Source: Actinomycetota bacterium (GTDB lineage: Bacteria > Actinomycetota > Actinomycetes > Actinomycetales > Microbacteriaceae). Taken from it: DNA of 10,224 nt. Positions 1 to 7,925 of the stretch are shown piece after piece. Under the pieces are notes generated by a model that saw only the letters and a program-made list of their open reading frames with translations, searched no databases and was not told the DNA's origin. The position numbers were made by a program, and so were the translations under genes. The DNA is taken from assembly GCA_009703545.1 (NCBI GenBank), contig WLFX01000022.1:1-10224 (forward strand), written 5' to 3'. The first letter of the stretch is position 1. Each line of letters starts with the position of its first letter.

Positions 1-1272
1 GGCGAGCCGTTCGGCGAGTTCCTGCTCGCGACCGTGCCCGCTCGGCTCGTAGTAGTTGGGCGCGTTGCCATCGCGATATCGCTGTGCCGCGACTCCCCCA
101 TCGATGTCGTGTGGATAGAGGTAACCCTTGCCGTGCCCGAGTTTGCCCGCGCCTGGATAATGAGCGTCACGAAGGTGTTTCGGAACCGGATCGAAAGCAC
201 CGTCCCTTATGTCCCGAATGGCGGAATCAATCGCACGAATCACCGAGTTTGATTTTGGAGCGAGCGCAAGGTGGATGGTTGCTTCTGCGAGCGGGATGCG
301 CCCCTCTGGCATTCCAATTAGTTGGACCGCATCCGCTGCAGCTACCGCGATCGTCAGGCATGACGGGTCAGCGACCCCGATATCTTCCGCCGCTAGGATT
401 ACCAATCGTCGAGCGATAAATCGAGGGTCTTCACCGGCTTCGATCATTCGAGCCAAATAGTGAATTGCCGAATCAACATCGCTGCCCCGAACTGATTTGA
501 TGAACGCACTGATGACGTCGTAGTGCTCGTCACCCGCTCGGTCATATCTGAGTAGCGCTCTGTCGCTCACTGCAGCCACCGTGTCGGCGGTGATTGTCCC
601 GCCTGTCCCGACAACGTTCGCCGAGGCCTCAAGTGTGGTGAGAGCGCGTCGAGCGTCACCGCTCGAAAGTCGAACAAGGGCCGCAAGCGCTTCCGCTTCA
701 AGGGCCACCGCTTTGGCAAGGCCCTCCGGAGCATCCACCGCGCGCTCGAGAAGCGCAACCACGTCGTCGTCGGTGAGGGGTCGCAGGGTGAGAAGGAGGG
801 AGCGACTGAGAAGTGGTGTGATGACACTGAACGACGGATTTTCCGTTGTCGCCGCAACCAGGGTAACCCAACCGTTTTCGACGCCCGGGAGCAACGCGTC
901 TTGCTGGGCCTTTGTGAAGCGATGGATCTCGTCGAGGAACAGGAGTGTTGGCGACCCACCGTCACTAATTCGCGACAAGGCGGATTCCATCACCTCACGT
1001 ACATCCTTGACACCCGCCGTGACGGCGGAAAGCTCCACGAATTGTCGACTGGACGACCGCGCAATGACATGAGCAATTGTGGTTTTCCCGGTTCCCGCGG
1101 GTCCCCACAGAATTACCGAGACCCCGTTTACGCCGGAAGGCTCGGCAAGTTGGCGCAAGGGCGAACCGATGCCCAACAGGTGAGATTGACCGACAACGTC
1201 GTCGATGGAACGCGGACGCATACGCACGGCGAGAGGGGCCGTGCCACCGAAAAGCCCCGTTTCGCCCGTCAC
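1..1272 (-). CDS. rarA: RarA/MgsA replication-associated recombination AAA+ ATPase, C-terminal end off the window
   Basis: Reading the minus strand from a GTG at 1272-1270 gives 424 uninterrupted codons that run off the left edge. RarA family proteins are ATPases that act at stalled replication forks and single-stranded gaps. Visible motifs are Walker A GPAGTGKT (about residues 57-64), Walker [10 protein letters not shown] (110-118), sensor 1 ATTENPSF (141-148), a probable arginine finger in SRSLLL (near 157) and a sensor-2-like SGDARRAL (203-210). The ATTENPSF motif and the later stretch [18 protein letters not shown] are typical of RarA rather than of RuvB or DnaX clamp-loader subunits. The helical C-terminal tetramerisation region follows. 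The family is usually about 440-450 residues, so only a few tens of residues should be missing. GTG at 1272 is chosen because the usual N-terminal phrase [14 protein letters not shown] follows it directly and no in-frame ATG lies upstream. It is divergent from the DUF349 gene. Confidence 0.95.
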   Translation of the reverse strand, partial: MTGETGLFGGTAPLAVRMRPRSIDDVVGQSHLLGIGSPLRQLAEPSGVNGVSVILWGPAGTGKTTIAHVIARSSSRQFVELSAVTAGVKDVREVMESALSRISDGGSPTLLFLDEIHRFTKAQQDALLPGVENGWVTLVAATTENPSFSVITPLLSRSLLLTLRPLTDDDVVALLERAVDAPEGLAKAVALEAEALAALVRLSSGDARRALTTLEASANVVGTGGTITADTVAAVSDRALLRYDRAGDEHYDVISAFIKSVRGSDVDSAIHYLARMIEAGEDPRFIARRLVILAAEDIGVADPSCLTIAVAAADAVQLIGMPEGRIPLAEATIHLALAPKSNSVIRAIDSAIRDIRDGAFDPVPKHLRDAHYPGAGKLGHGKGYLYPHDIDGGVAAQRYRDGNAPNYYEPSGHGREQELAERLA

Positions 1273-1278
1273 CTGTCC

Positions 1279-1284
1279 ATGATA
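1279..1284 (-). promoter_or_regulatory. Candidate -10 box of a leaderless rarA promoter
   Basis: On the minus strand TATCAT is followed by six bases (GGACAG) and then the rarA GTG. TANNNT placed 6-7 bases before a start codon is the known hallmark of leaderless transcripts in Actinobacteria, where transcription begins at the first base of the start codon. No convincing -35 hexamer is visible 16-18 bp upstream. The GGA in the spacer could instead be read as a poor, too-close ribosome binding site. No start-site data are available, so this is an inference from spacing and motif. Confidence 0.5.
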
Positions 1285-1296
1285 TGCGCGGGACCG

Positions 1297-1306
1297 GTTA
1301 TATAAC
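1297..1306. repeat. AT-rich perfect palindrome in the rarA/DUF349 divergent region
   Basis: GTTATATAAC is a perfect 10-bp palindrome. It sits inside a longer imperfect one (ACCGGTTATATAACGGT, 1293-1309) whose outer arms are offset by one base. AACGGT occurs at 1304-1309 and again at 1315-1320, one helical turn (11 bp) apart. The palindrome falls about where the -35 region of the predicted rarA promoter would be. It could be an operator, a second -10 element usable in either direction, or chance AT-richness in a short spacer. Confidence 0.3.
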
Positions 1307-1344
1307 GGTTCAGAAACGGTGTATCCGAGACGTCGTGCTCTGTG

Positions 1345-1350
1345 TAATGT
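1345..1350 (+). promoter_or_regulatory. Candidate -10 box of a leaderless DUF349-gene promoter
   Basis: TAATGT lies six bases (TGACGC) before the GTG at 1357, with a TG at 1341-1342 upstream. No purine-rich Shine-Dalgarno sequence precedes the GTG, which supports leaderless translation. A -35 hexamer resembling TTGACA is not visible at the expected distance. The arrangement mirrors the one in front of the divergent rarA, with the same 6-base spacer. Confidence 0.5.
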
Positions 1351-1356
1351 TGACGC

Positions 1357-2550
1357 GTGGCACAAAGCGAAACAACATTTGGTCGGGTCGATGCCGACGG
1401 TACCGTGTGGGTCAAAGACGGGGACTGGCGCAGTGTCGGTCAGGTCGTCGATGTCTCAGCGGACGAAGCTCTCGCGTTCTACGTCACGCGCTTCACCGAG
1501 CTGGCGTCGCAGGTAACCCTGCTCGAGCAACGATCGAAGGGCGGAGCATCCGCGCGCGACTTGTTGGCCGCCATTCAAAAATTGGTTGTCGCCTTGACGG
1601 ACGCACACGCTGTCGGCGACCTGAACGCCCTCCGTCTGCGTGTAGGCGTGGTCGCTGAGTCGATTGCGGGCCTAAAGGACAAACAAGACGCTGAGAATAA
1701 AGAAGCGTCCGCCCAATCACTGGAACGCCGAACGGCCATCGTCGAGCGCGTCGAAGCAATAGCGGCACAAATCAATGGCTCGATTCACTGGCGGAACGCC
1801 CAGAAAGAAATTGGTGAATTGTTCGATTCATGGAAGGAAGAGCAAAAACTCCCCCACCGTGTTCCCAAGAAGGCCGCCGATGAATTGTGGAATCGCTTCA
1901 AGACGGCTCGTCAGACATTCGATCGAGCACAGCGTGCGTTCTTCCAGACTAAACAATCCGCCGATAAACAAGCGAAGAGCATCAAGACGGAATTGTGTGA
2001 AAAGGCCGAAGCCCTCGCTCCAAAGGGTGCGGACGGAATCGGCCAATATCGCTCACTTCTTGAGGAGTGGAAGAAAGCGCCCCGCGCAGCACGAACCCTC
2101 GACAATCAACTGTGGGACCGTTTCAAAGCAGCAGGGGACGCTCTCTACAGTGCGGGTTCGGCCGAATGGACAGCGAACACCGAGGCGAAGGAGGCGCTCC
2201 TTACCCAGTTTCAGCACCTTCTCACCGAGAAAGACGCCGACACAGCGAAGCGAGGTTTCCGCGAGCTTCGCGCCAAGTGGGACGTCCTCGGCAATGTCGC
2301 CAAGGCCGACGAACGCAGAATTAATGACGGTATCCGCGCGATCGAACGACATGTTCGAGCCCTCGAAACCGACCATCTTGAACGAACAAACCCGGCGAAA
2401 GTCGCTCTCCGCGAAGGTTTCGCTGCTCAGGTGGAAGCATCCATTGCCCAACTCGAAGCGCAAGCGGCTGGGCTCTCCGATTCTGATGCGATGGCGCGAA
2501 TCCAGTCCGAAATTGCGTCCAAGAAGGAGTGGCTGGCCGCTATCGGCTAA
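1357..2550 (+). CDS. DUF349 repeat, coiled-coil helical protein of unknown function
   Basis: This 397-residue protein is almost entirely charged, helix-forming sequence after a short N-terminal stretch (about 1-35, with aromatic [17 protein letters not shown]). I see three DUF349-type repeats, each with a conserved W and an aliphatic/aromatic register: about 155-196 ([15 protein letters not shown] then [15 protein letters not shown]), 234-266 ([11 protein letters not shown] then [15 protein letters not shown]) and 301-333 ([12 protein letters not shown] then [14 protein letters not shown]). There is no signal peptide and no membrane segment, so it is likely cytosolic. Only one cysteine is present (about residue 214). 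DUF349 proteins are widespread beside relA in Actinobacteria but have no settled biochemical role, and I do not assign one. The GTG start is chosen because the protein begins with the expected N-terminal region and a -10 box sits 6 bases upstream. It is the only plus-strand gene here, and it converges on relA with overlapping stop codons. Confidence 0.93.
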   Translation: MAQSETTFGRVDADGTVWVKDGDWRSVGQVVDVSADEALAFYVTRFTELASQVTLLEQRSKGGASARDLLAAIQKLVVALTDAHAVGDLNALRLRVGVVAESIAGLKDKQDAENKEASAQSLERRTAIVERVEAIAAQINGSIHWRNAQKEIGELFDSWKEEQKLPHRVPKKAADELWNRFKTARQTFDRAQRAFFQTKQSADKQAKSIKTELCEKAEALAPKGADGIGQYRSLLEEWKKAPRAARTLDNQLWDRFKAAGDALYSAGSAEWTANTEAKEALLTQFQHLLTEKDADTAKRGFRELRAKWDVLGNVAKADERRINDGIRAIERHVRALETDHLERTNPAKVALREGFAAQVEASIAQLEAQAAGLSDSDAMARIQSEIASKKEWLAAIG

Positions 2551-4799
2551 CCCGCGTTCACGCGGTATACGTCGTAGACCGCGTCAATTCGTCTGACCGC
2601 AGACAAAACGCGGTCAAGGTGGGTGGTATCTGACATTTCGAAGACGAACCGTGACGTTGCGAGTCGCTGAGAATCGGTCTGCACGGTTGCCGTGAGAATG
2701 TTGACGTGGTGCTCTGACAGAACGCGTGTGATGTCCGACAAGAGCCCTCCCCGATCGAGTGCCTCTACCTGAATGTGCACACGGAAAACCGTTGATGACG
2801 ACCCCGCCCACTCAACCTCGATCATGCGTTCCCGTTCGTCGTCAAAGCCCTTGACATTAGGACAATCCTCACGGTGAACGCTCACACCGTTTCCGCGAGT
2901 GATGAAACCGACGATGCCGTCACCGGGCACTGGAGTGCAACACTTCGCAAGTTTGACGAGAATATCGGCCGCTCCGCGAACAAGCACCCCCGAGTCGTTG
3001 TCGCGCGTGGCCGTAGGTTTACGCGTCGGCACAACGAAAACGGTGTCGTCGTCATGTTCCACATCGTTGACGAACACCATAATCTTTTCCAGCACGGACT
3101 GCGTCGAGACTTGTCCTTCGCCGAGTGCGGCGTAGAGACTATCGACGTTTTCGTACTTGAGCCCCGTGGCAACGGAGGCAAGATTCTGAGCGGACAAAAC
3201 CCGCGAAAGAGACAAGTTCTTTTTGCGAACAACTTTTGCCAGAGCTTCTCGACCGCTCTCGATCGCGTCGTCGCGGCGCTCTTTCGTGAACCAATTCCGA
3301 ATTTTTGATCGAGCACGTTGGCTGGTCGCAAAATTCAACCAGTCTTGGCTGGGTCCGGCTTCGGGGTTCTTCGATGTCAACACCTCGACCGTGTCGCCCG
3401 AACCGAGTTTTGTATCAAGCGGTACGAGGCGTCCGTTGACCTTCGCCCCCATGACCCGGTGTCCAATCTCGGTGTGGACTGCGTATCCGAAGTCGACAGG
3501 AGTCGCACCAACCGAAAGTCCAATGACTTTTCCCTTTGGTGTGAATACATAGACCTCTTTTGCCCCGATTTCATATCGAAGCGTGTCCAAGAACTCGGAC
3601 GGGTCCTCGGTCTCTCCTTCCCAGTCGGTAATGTGCGCGAGCCACGCCATGTTCTCATCTGGCAAAATTTCGTCACTTGACTTGCTACCTAAGACTTGGC
3701 GCTCTTTGTACTTCCAGTGGGCGGCCACACCGTATTCCGCACGCTTGTGCATGTCCATTGTTCGAATCTGGATCTCGACTGCTTTGCCGTCGGGACCAAA
3801 TACTGTCGTGTGTAACGACTGGTAAAGGTTGAATTTCGGCGTTGCGATGTAATCCTTGAAGCGCCCTGGAATTGGATTCCACCGGGCGTGAACAGCCCCG
3901 AGCGCCGCGTAACAATCGCGAATTGACGACACTAGAATTCGAATTCCCGTGAGATCGTAGATTTCTTGAAAATCCCGCGACTGCCGAATCATTTTCTGGT
4001 AAATCGAATAGTGCTGCTTCTGCCTGCCGGCCACTTGGGCCTTAACACGAGCCGCCTTGAGGTCCCCCGATATCTGGTCGATGATTTCTTTGACGAAACG
4101 ATCGCTCTCGGGAGTGCGCTCTGTCACCAGGGAGTCGATCTCGACATACAGTTTCGGATGGAGTACCGCGAAGGACAGATCTTCCAACTCCCACTTGATC
4201 GTCTGTATACCGAGTCGGTGCGCCAGCGGTGCGTATATTTCCAGCGTTTCACGGGCTTTGCGCTCGGCCGACTCCGACTCGACGAAGCCCCACGTCCGGG
4301 CGTTGTGGAGGCGATCCGCGAGTTTGATGAGAATCACGCGAATGTCTTTGGACATCGCCACCACCATCTTGCGCACGGTTTCGGCCTGGGCATCCTCGCC
4401 AAGTTTCAGTCTGTCGAGTTTGGTGACCCCATCGACGAGAAGTCCAATTTCTGCGCCGAAGTCCCGCGTGACCGCATCGAGTGTGTACGCGGTGTCTTCG
4501 ACGGTGTCATGCAAGAGCGCGGCAGCGATTGTCTTTGCACCAATACCCAATTCCACCAGAATCTCCGCGACCGCCAGCGGGTGCGTGATGTACGGTTCAC
4601 CAGATTTTCGAAGCTGTCCTTCGTGTGCAGCTTTTGCCACCTGGTAGGCGCGCTCCACTATCGCAACGTCTGCCCGCGGGTTTGTTTGACGCAGAGCCCG
4701 AAGGATCCGTTCGAGCGCTCCCCCCGTTTCGGAACGCGAGAACAGCCTCGGGAGAAGCGCGCGACGCTGTGCCGATCCGGTGGAACTGGTATCCGACAT
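2547..4799 (-). CDS. relA: Bifunctional (p)ppGpp synthetase/hydrolase Rel (RelA/SpoT family)
   Basis: This 750-residue full-length long Rel makes and degrades the alarmone (p)ppGpp in the stringent response. Domain order: HD hydrolase about 45-200, with H73 (ITHPLAVAEIL), the H97-D98 pair and E101-D102 (LLHDTVEDT) and D162 (KLADRLHN); synthetase about 230-365, with RFKDYIATPK (313-322), YQSLHTTV and the catalytic E342 in EIQIRT; TGS about 413-476 (VYVFTPKGKVIGLSVGATPV); a zinc-finger/conserved-cysteine region about 612-648 (LAKCCTPVPGD, C620-C621, and C646); and a C-terminal ACT about 671-750. RFKD matches the RXKD signature of bifunctional Rel/SpoT enzymes rather than the EXDD of monofunctional RelA. 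The intact HD residues agree, so both activities are predicted. The ATG is preceded by a strong AGGAGG. It lies 33 bases after secF and overlaps the convergent DUF349 gene by 4 bases. Confidence 0.97.
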   Translation of the reverse strand: MSDTSSTGSAQRRALLPRLFSRSETGGALERILRALRQTNPRADVAIVERAYQVAKAAHEGQLRKSGEPYITHPLAVAEILVELGIGAKTIAAALLHDTVEDTAYTLDAVTRDFGAEIGLLVDGVTKLDRLKLGEDAQAETVRKMVVAMSKDIRVILIKLADRLHNARTWGFVESESAERKARETLEIYAPLAHRLGIQTIKWELEDLSFAVLHPKLYVEIDSLVTERTPESDRFVKEIIDQISGDLKAARVKAQVAGRQKQHYSIYQKMIRQSRDFQEIYDLTGIRILVSSIRDCYAALGAVHARWNPIPGRFKDYIATPKFNLYQSLHTTVFGPDGKAVEIQIRTMDMHKRAEYGVAAHWKYKERQVLGSKSSDEILPDENMAWLAHITDWEGETEDPSEFLDTLRYEIGAKEVYVFTPKGKVIGLSVGATPVDFGYAVHTEIGHRVMGAKVNGRLVPLDTKLGSGDTVEVLTSKNPEAGPSQDWLNFATSQRARSKIRNWFTKERRDDAIESGREALAKVVRKKNLSLSRVLSAQNLASVATGLKYENVDSLYAALGEGQVSTQSVLEKIMVFVNDVEHDDDTVFVVPTRKPTATRDNDSGVLVRGAADILVKLAKCCTPVPGDGIVGFITRGNGVSVHREDCPNVKGFDDERERMIEVEWAGSSSTVFRVHIQVEALDRGGLLSDITRVLSEHHVNILTATVQTDSQRLATSRFVFEMSDTTHLDRVLSAVRRIDAVYDVYRVNAG
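2552..2565 (+). terminator. Possible terminator hairpin just after the DUF349 stop codon
   Basis: CCGCG-TTCA-CGCGG forms a perfect 5-bp GC stem with a 4-base loop starting 2 bases after the DUF349 TAA. No run of T follows, so it is not a canonical intrinsic terminator. CGCGGT at 2561-2566 can alternatively pair with ACCGCG at 2578-2583. The bases also encode the last residues of Rel on the other strand, so the repeat may come from coding constraint. Confidence 0.25.
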
Positions 4800-4803
4800 T
4801 GCG

Positions 4804-4809
4804 CCTCCT
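4804..4809 (-). promoter_or_regulatory. Strong ribosome binding site of relA
   Basis: On the minus strand AGGAGG lies 4 bases before the ATG at 4799. It is the best Shine-Dalgarno match in the window and fixes the relA start. Confidence 0.8.
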
Positions 4810-4815
4810 GCCTTC

Positions 4816-4821
4816 AGTTTA
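4816..4821 (-). promoter_or_regulatory. Weak candidate -10 box for a relA-specific promoter
   Basis: TAAACT (TANNNT) in the 33-base secF-relA gap would start a transcript with a leader of roughly 10 bases that carries part of the AGGAGG site. No -35 match is evident, and read-through from secDF is at least as likely. It is listed because a separate relA promoter is plausible biologically. Confidence 0.2.
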
Positions 4822-4832
4822 GGCGTCAGAGG

Positions 4833-5834
4833 TTAGCGGACTGCTCCCGATGCGTTGCGGACGATTTCCGTTCGCTCTTTGCGACCTTGTTTGACGGATT
4901 CGGACTCGCCTTCGCGAAGTTGGGCGTAGAGCGGGGCGGCGATGAAAATTGTCGAGTACGCACCGCACAAAATTCCGACAAACAGGCTCAGGGCAATATC
5001 ACGCAAGGTTCCTGCTCCCAACAGAATCGACCCGATGAACAGAATCGACGACACGGGAAGTGCAGCAACAACACTCGTATTGATCGAGCGCACCAGCGTC
5101 TGGTTCACCGCCAGATTGACGGAATCCGCAAAAGAACGCTTCGATTCGTCGTACGCGACGGATGTATTCTCGCGGATCTTGTCGAACACGACGACCGTGT
5201 CATAGAGCGAATAGCCAAGAATTGTGAGCAACCCGATAACGGCAGCGGGCGTCACTTCGAGCCCAAAGGCCCCATAAACCGCTGCCGTGATGATGAGGTC
5301 ATGAACAACGGCGACCATTGCGGCCACGGACATTTTCCAGGTTCGGAAATACAACGCCATAACGATGCTCACCAGCACGAGGAAGATCGCCAAGGCTCTA
5401 AGGGCCTGGTTTGTTATGTCCGACCCCCACGACGCCCCGATGAACGAGGACGTCACCTTATCGACGGGGACTGCATAGGCATCGGCTAGCGATTGGCGAA
5501 GTGCGTCGGTTTCGTCTGCCGTCAATTGATCGGTCTGAACTCGAACGGATTTTCCGCCCACAATTGAGATTTTCGGTGCGGCAGCAGCGCCGACTGAATC
5601 GGTAATCGTTCGCTCAGCAATCGACGTATCGATCGATGCTGGGTTTGACACCTGAAATTCGGAACCACCACGGAATTCAATTCCGAAGGCGAAACCTCCG
5701 CGCAATACCGTAATCGCGACCGCAACCAGGATGATCACCAGTGAGGTGAGGTACCAGACGACCCGGCGCCCGATGAAATTGATGCTCGTTTCTCCCGTGT
5801 ACAGACGGTTTCCGAACTGGGTGATGGAACTCAC
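4833..5834 (-). CDS. secF: Protein translocase subunit SecF
   Basis: This 333-residue membrane protein, with SecD, uses the proton motive force to help pull preproteins out of the SecYEG channel. The pattern is the SecF one: a first membrane helix about 27-45, the family phrase GIEFRGGSEFQV (51-62), an extracytoplasmic domain to about 135, then five more membrane helices (about 141-161, 167-188, 192-214, 245-270, 279-300). YSLYDTVVVFDKIREN (208-223) carries D212, and QTLVRSINTS carries R249. By position these match the Asp and Arg implicated in proton transfer in characterised SecDF proteins. The cytoplasmic tail is short and charged. The GTG start overlaps the secD stop by 4 bases (GTGA), with GGAGGTGA just upstream. 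The length is normal for the family. Confidence 0.96.
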   Translation of the reverse strand: MSSITQFGNRLYTGETSINFIGRRVVWYLTSLVIILVAVAITVLRGGFAFGIEFRGGSEFQVSNPASIDTSIAERTITDSVGAAAAPKISIVGGKSVRVQTDQLTADETDALRQSLADAYAVPVDKVTSSFIGASWGSDITNQALRALAIFLVLVSIVMALYFRTWKMSVAAMVAVVHDLIITAAVYGAFGLEVTPAAVIGLLTILGYSLYDTVVVFDKIRENTSVAYDESKRSFADSVNLAVNQTLVRSINTSVVAALPVSSILFIGSILLGAGTLRDIALSLFVGILCGAYSTIFIAAPLYAQLREGESESVKQGRKERTEIVRNASGAVR

Positions 5835-7558
5835 TTGTCACCTCCGTTGTCCGTCGCGTTGCGTTCCGCAATCGAACGACGCTTGTGCGCTTCCTTCGAA
5901 ACACGCGAACGCTTTCCCGAGGACACCGATTGGTCGACCCGGAATTCCCCACGCCCTCGATAAACAGCTCCCAGAGCGCTTCCGTCAAGCCCACTCCACG
6001 GGTGCCCTGACGAAAAGAAGCGAGTCCTAGCAATCAATTGCAGGAGTGGATGAGTAAACAACATGACGATGACGAGGTCGACTATTGTGGTCACACCAAG
6101 CGTGAATGCGAAACCACGAACGTTTCCAACCGCAAGCGCGAACAAGACAATCGCGGCCAACAAATTCACTGCTCCTGAGACGATAATTGTTCGAGAGGCA
6201 CGTTTCCATCCGGTTTCGACCGCCGAAACCAGGGTGCGGCCTTCACGAAGTTCGTCTCGCACGCGCTCGAAATAGACGATAAATGAGTCGGCCGTGATTC
6301 CGATGGCAACAATCAACCCGGCGACACCTGCGAGAGACAAGCGGTATCCGTTTGATTGCGACAAGTACGTAATCACCACATACGTCAGTAAGCCCGCGGT
6401 TGCAAGCGAACTGATGGTGACAATCGCAAGCGCTCGGTATTGAAAGAGTGCATAAACCACGACAAGAAGGAGCCCGATAGCGCCGGCAATAAGCCCGCTC
6501 TCGAGTTGTGCAACACCGAGCGTCGGCGTCACCGTATCGCTCGACTGAACTTCAAATCCGATGGGCAATGCACCAAACTTTAGTTGATCGGCCAACGCTT
6601 TCGATGAGATTTCGGTGAACGAACCAGAGATGACAGGCTTTCCGTCGGGAATCGCCGCCAACGTTCGTGGTGCCGAGATAACCTTGCCGTCGAGGACGAT
6701 GGCGAACTGGTTTTGAGCACCGACGAGAGTCGTTAGTCTCGCCGTCACATCGGCGAATGCGGTCGTTCCAGCGGCGTTGAACGTCAGGTAGACACCCCAT
6801 TCGTTCGTTTGCACACCGTTTGCGCCGGCGAGGTAGTTAGCCGTAGCGTTTGACACCATGGTTCCATCAACTTCGACAGGACCGAGGATGAATTTGGAGT
6901 ATTGATCGTCTGAACACACCGTGAGTGGTTTCGTCGGGTCGGCAGTGTTCGCCCCGGCTGCATCCAAGGCATCACACGATGTAGTCAAATACGTCTGATA
7001 AATCTCGGGAGTCACCCAGTTCAGGTCGCTGAAGTTGGTGGGTTCAGCAGTCGGCACAGTCCACGTTGCAGGGGTTTGGGGTGTGCCCAGAGTACTCAGG
7101 TCTGCCGTGGGGTCTTTGGCCAGTGCGTCCGCGACATTCGTCGCTACTTGGCTGACAATATCCGACGCGTCCGTAATGAGAACGGGCCTGAACTCGAGTT
7201 TTGCGGACGAGCGAATGCGATCCAGGGTCGCCTGGTCGGGGGTCCCGGGTATCGACACGACAATGTTCGTGCCTCCCTGGGTTGTCACTTCCGCTTCACT
7301 GACTCCCGTGGCGTCGACTCGCTGACGGATGATGCCGACTGCTTGTGCGAGTTCTTCTTCAGTTATCGTTGCACCGACCGCGATTTGCGGATTCAGAATG
7401 ATCTGCGTTCCGCCCTCCAGGTCAAGCGCAAGTTTCGGACTCCAACCGGCGTTGTCAAAAACGATTCCCGACGCGATCATCGCGCCGAATGCCGCGAAAA
7501 TGACAGCAAGCCATACGAGCGCACGACGCGCTCGGGAAGAGGTACTAGTTGTCGCCAC
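5831..7558 (-). CDS. secD: Protein translocase subunit SecD
   Basis: This 575-residue protein is the larger partner of SecF in the SecDF-YajC accessory complex. One membrane helix (about 12-33) is followed by the SecD signature LALDLEGGTQIIL (43-55), a large extracytoplasmic region to about 345, five membrane helices (about 355-372, 376-399, 408-431, 456-478, 483-508) and a basic cytoplasmic tail of about 65 residues. GITADSFIVYFERVRDE (420-436) holds the conserved membrane Asp (D424). Between the head subdomains (about 150-235) lies a Pro/Thr-rich insert with two cysteines (C195, C215). From memory, actinobacterial SecD proteins carry a similar cysteine-bearing insert ending in a LGPV-like phrase, present here as ILGPVEVDGT. 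The GTG start is 14 bases after yajC and lacks a clear Shine-Dalgarno, so translation may depend on coupling with yajC. It overlaps secF by 4 bases. Confidence 0.96.
   Translation of the reverse strand: MATTSTSSRARRALVWLAVIFAAFGAMIASGIVFDNAGWSPKLALDLEGGTQIILNPQIAVGATITEEELAQAVGIIRQRVDATGVSEAEVTTQGGTNIVVSIPGTPDQATLDRIRSSAKLEFRPVLITDASDIVSQVATNVADALAKDPTADLSTLGTPQTPATWTVPTAEPTNFSDLNWVTPEIYQTYLTTSCDALDAAGANTADPTKPLTVCSDDQYSKFILGPVEVDGTMVSNATANYLAGANGVQTNEWGVYLTFNAAGTTAFADVTARLTTLVGAQNQFAIVLDGKVISAPRTLAAIPDGKPVISGSFTEISSKALADQLKFGALPIGFEVQSSDTVTPTLGVAQLESGLIAGAIGLLLVVVYALFQYRALAIVTISSLATAGLLTYVVITYLSQSNGYRLSLAGVAGLIVAIGITADSFIVYFERVRDELREGRTLVSAVETGWKRASRTIIVSGAVNLLAAIVLFALAVGNVRGFAFTLGVTTIVDLVIVMLFTHPLLQLIARTRFFSSGHPWSGLDGSALGAVYRGRGEFRVDQSVSSGKRSRVSKEAHKRRSIAERNATDNGGDK
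5838..5845 (-). promoter_or_regulatory. Ribosome binding site of secF inside the end of secD
   Basis: GGAGGTGA on the minus strand ends 3 bases before the secF GTG. It lies inside the last codons of secD and supports translational coupling of the overlapping pair. Confidence 0.75.
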
Positions 7559-7572
7559 GTTCTACCGGTGAA

Positions 7573-7899
7573 TTACTTTGTCGCGGGCTTTTTGGCTACG
7601 GGCTTCGACTCTGATGCCTTGCCGGCAACAACAGGTGCAGGCTTTTCCACAATGCTCGTGACAGCTTGTCGATGAATGCGAAGTTTGGTTCCCGGTGTCG
7701 TCTCGAGCAGAATCTCGTTCTGCTCAACGTCGATCGATAGAACTGTTCCGAAAATGCCCGAGGTCGTCATGACATTCGCACCTTTGACAACCTTGGCAAC
7801 AAGAGCTTCGCGATCAGCTTTTTGCTTGCGCGAATTGCGAATCATAAAAATAACCATGAGCGCCAAAACGGCGACCATCATCAGGGTAGTCAGATCCAT
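7573..7899 (-). CDS. yajC: Preprotein translocase subunit YajC
   Basis: This 108-residue single-pass protein associates with SecDF in the Sec translocon. A short N-terminal membrane helix (about 5-20) is followed by a basic stretch RNSRKQKADR and the YajC core VKGANVMTTSGIFGTV (38-53), then a beta-rich segment with KLRIHRQAV (72-80). The Pro/Lys/Ala-rich tail (about 86-108) is probably disordered. The length is normal. The ATG is 45 bases downstream of the ruvB stop. The nearest purine-rich site, AAAGGA (7912-7917), is 12 bases from the ATG, farther than usual. It is followed by secD with a 14-base gap. Confidence 0.93.
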   Translation of the reverse strand: MDLTTLMMVAVLALMVIFMIRNSRKQKADREALVAKVVKGANVMTTSGIFGTVLSIDVEQNEILLETTPGTKLRIHRQAVTSIVEKPAPVVAGKASESKPVAKKPATK

Positions 7900-7910
7900 G
7901 GGCAGTGACC

Positions 7911-7923
7911 GTCCTTTCGGGAC
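7911..7923 (-). other. Small stem containing the yajC ribosome binding site
   Basis: GTCC-CGAAA-GGAC on the minus strand can form a 4-bp stem with a 5-base loop. The loop and 3' arm contain AAAGGA, the only Shine-Dalgarno candidate for yajC. The stem is short and may not be stable alone. Confidence 0.25.
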
Positions 7924-7925
7924 TC

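Noticed and set aside
567..1072. Open frames on both strands within the rarA region
   Set aside because: The continuous 424-codon frame with all AAA+ RarA motifs explains this DNA. The others lack motifs and are overlapping shadows.
1269..1280. Tiny upstream reading frame ATG GAC AGG TGA overlapping the rarA GTG
   Set aside because: It is only three sense codons with no ribosome binding site, and it would not be transcribed if the rarA message is leaderless. Chance is the simplest explanation.
3966..5489. A 507-codon plus-strand open frame opposite relA and secF
   Set aside because: It is antisense to two clearly identified genes, crosses their boundary, is rich in Arg, His and Cys with no recognisable domain, and looks like a shadow of biased codon use.
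7076..7675. A 199-codon plus-strand frame across the secD start and yajC end
   Set aside because: It is antisense to secD and yajC, spans their junction and shows no domain or start signal.
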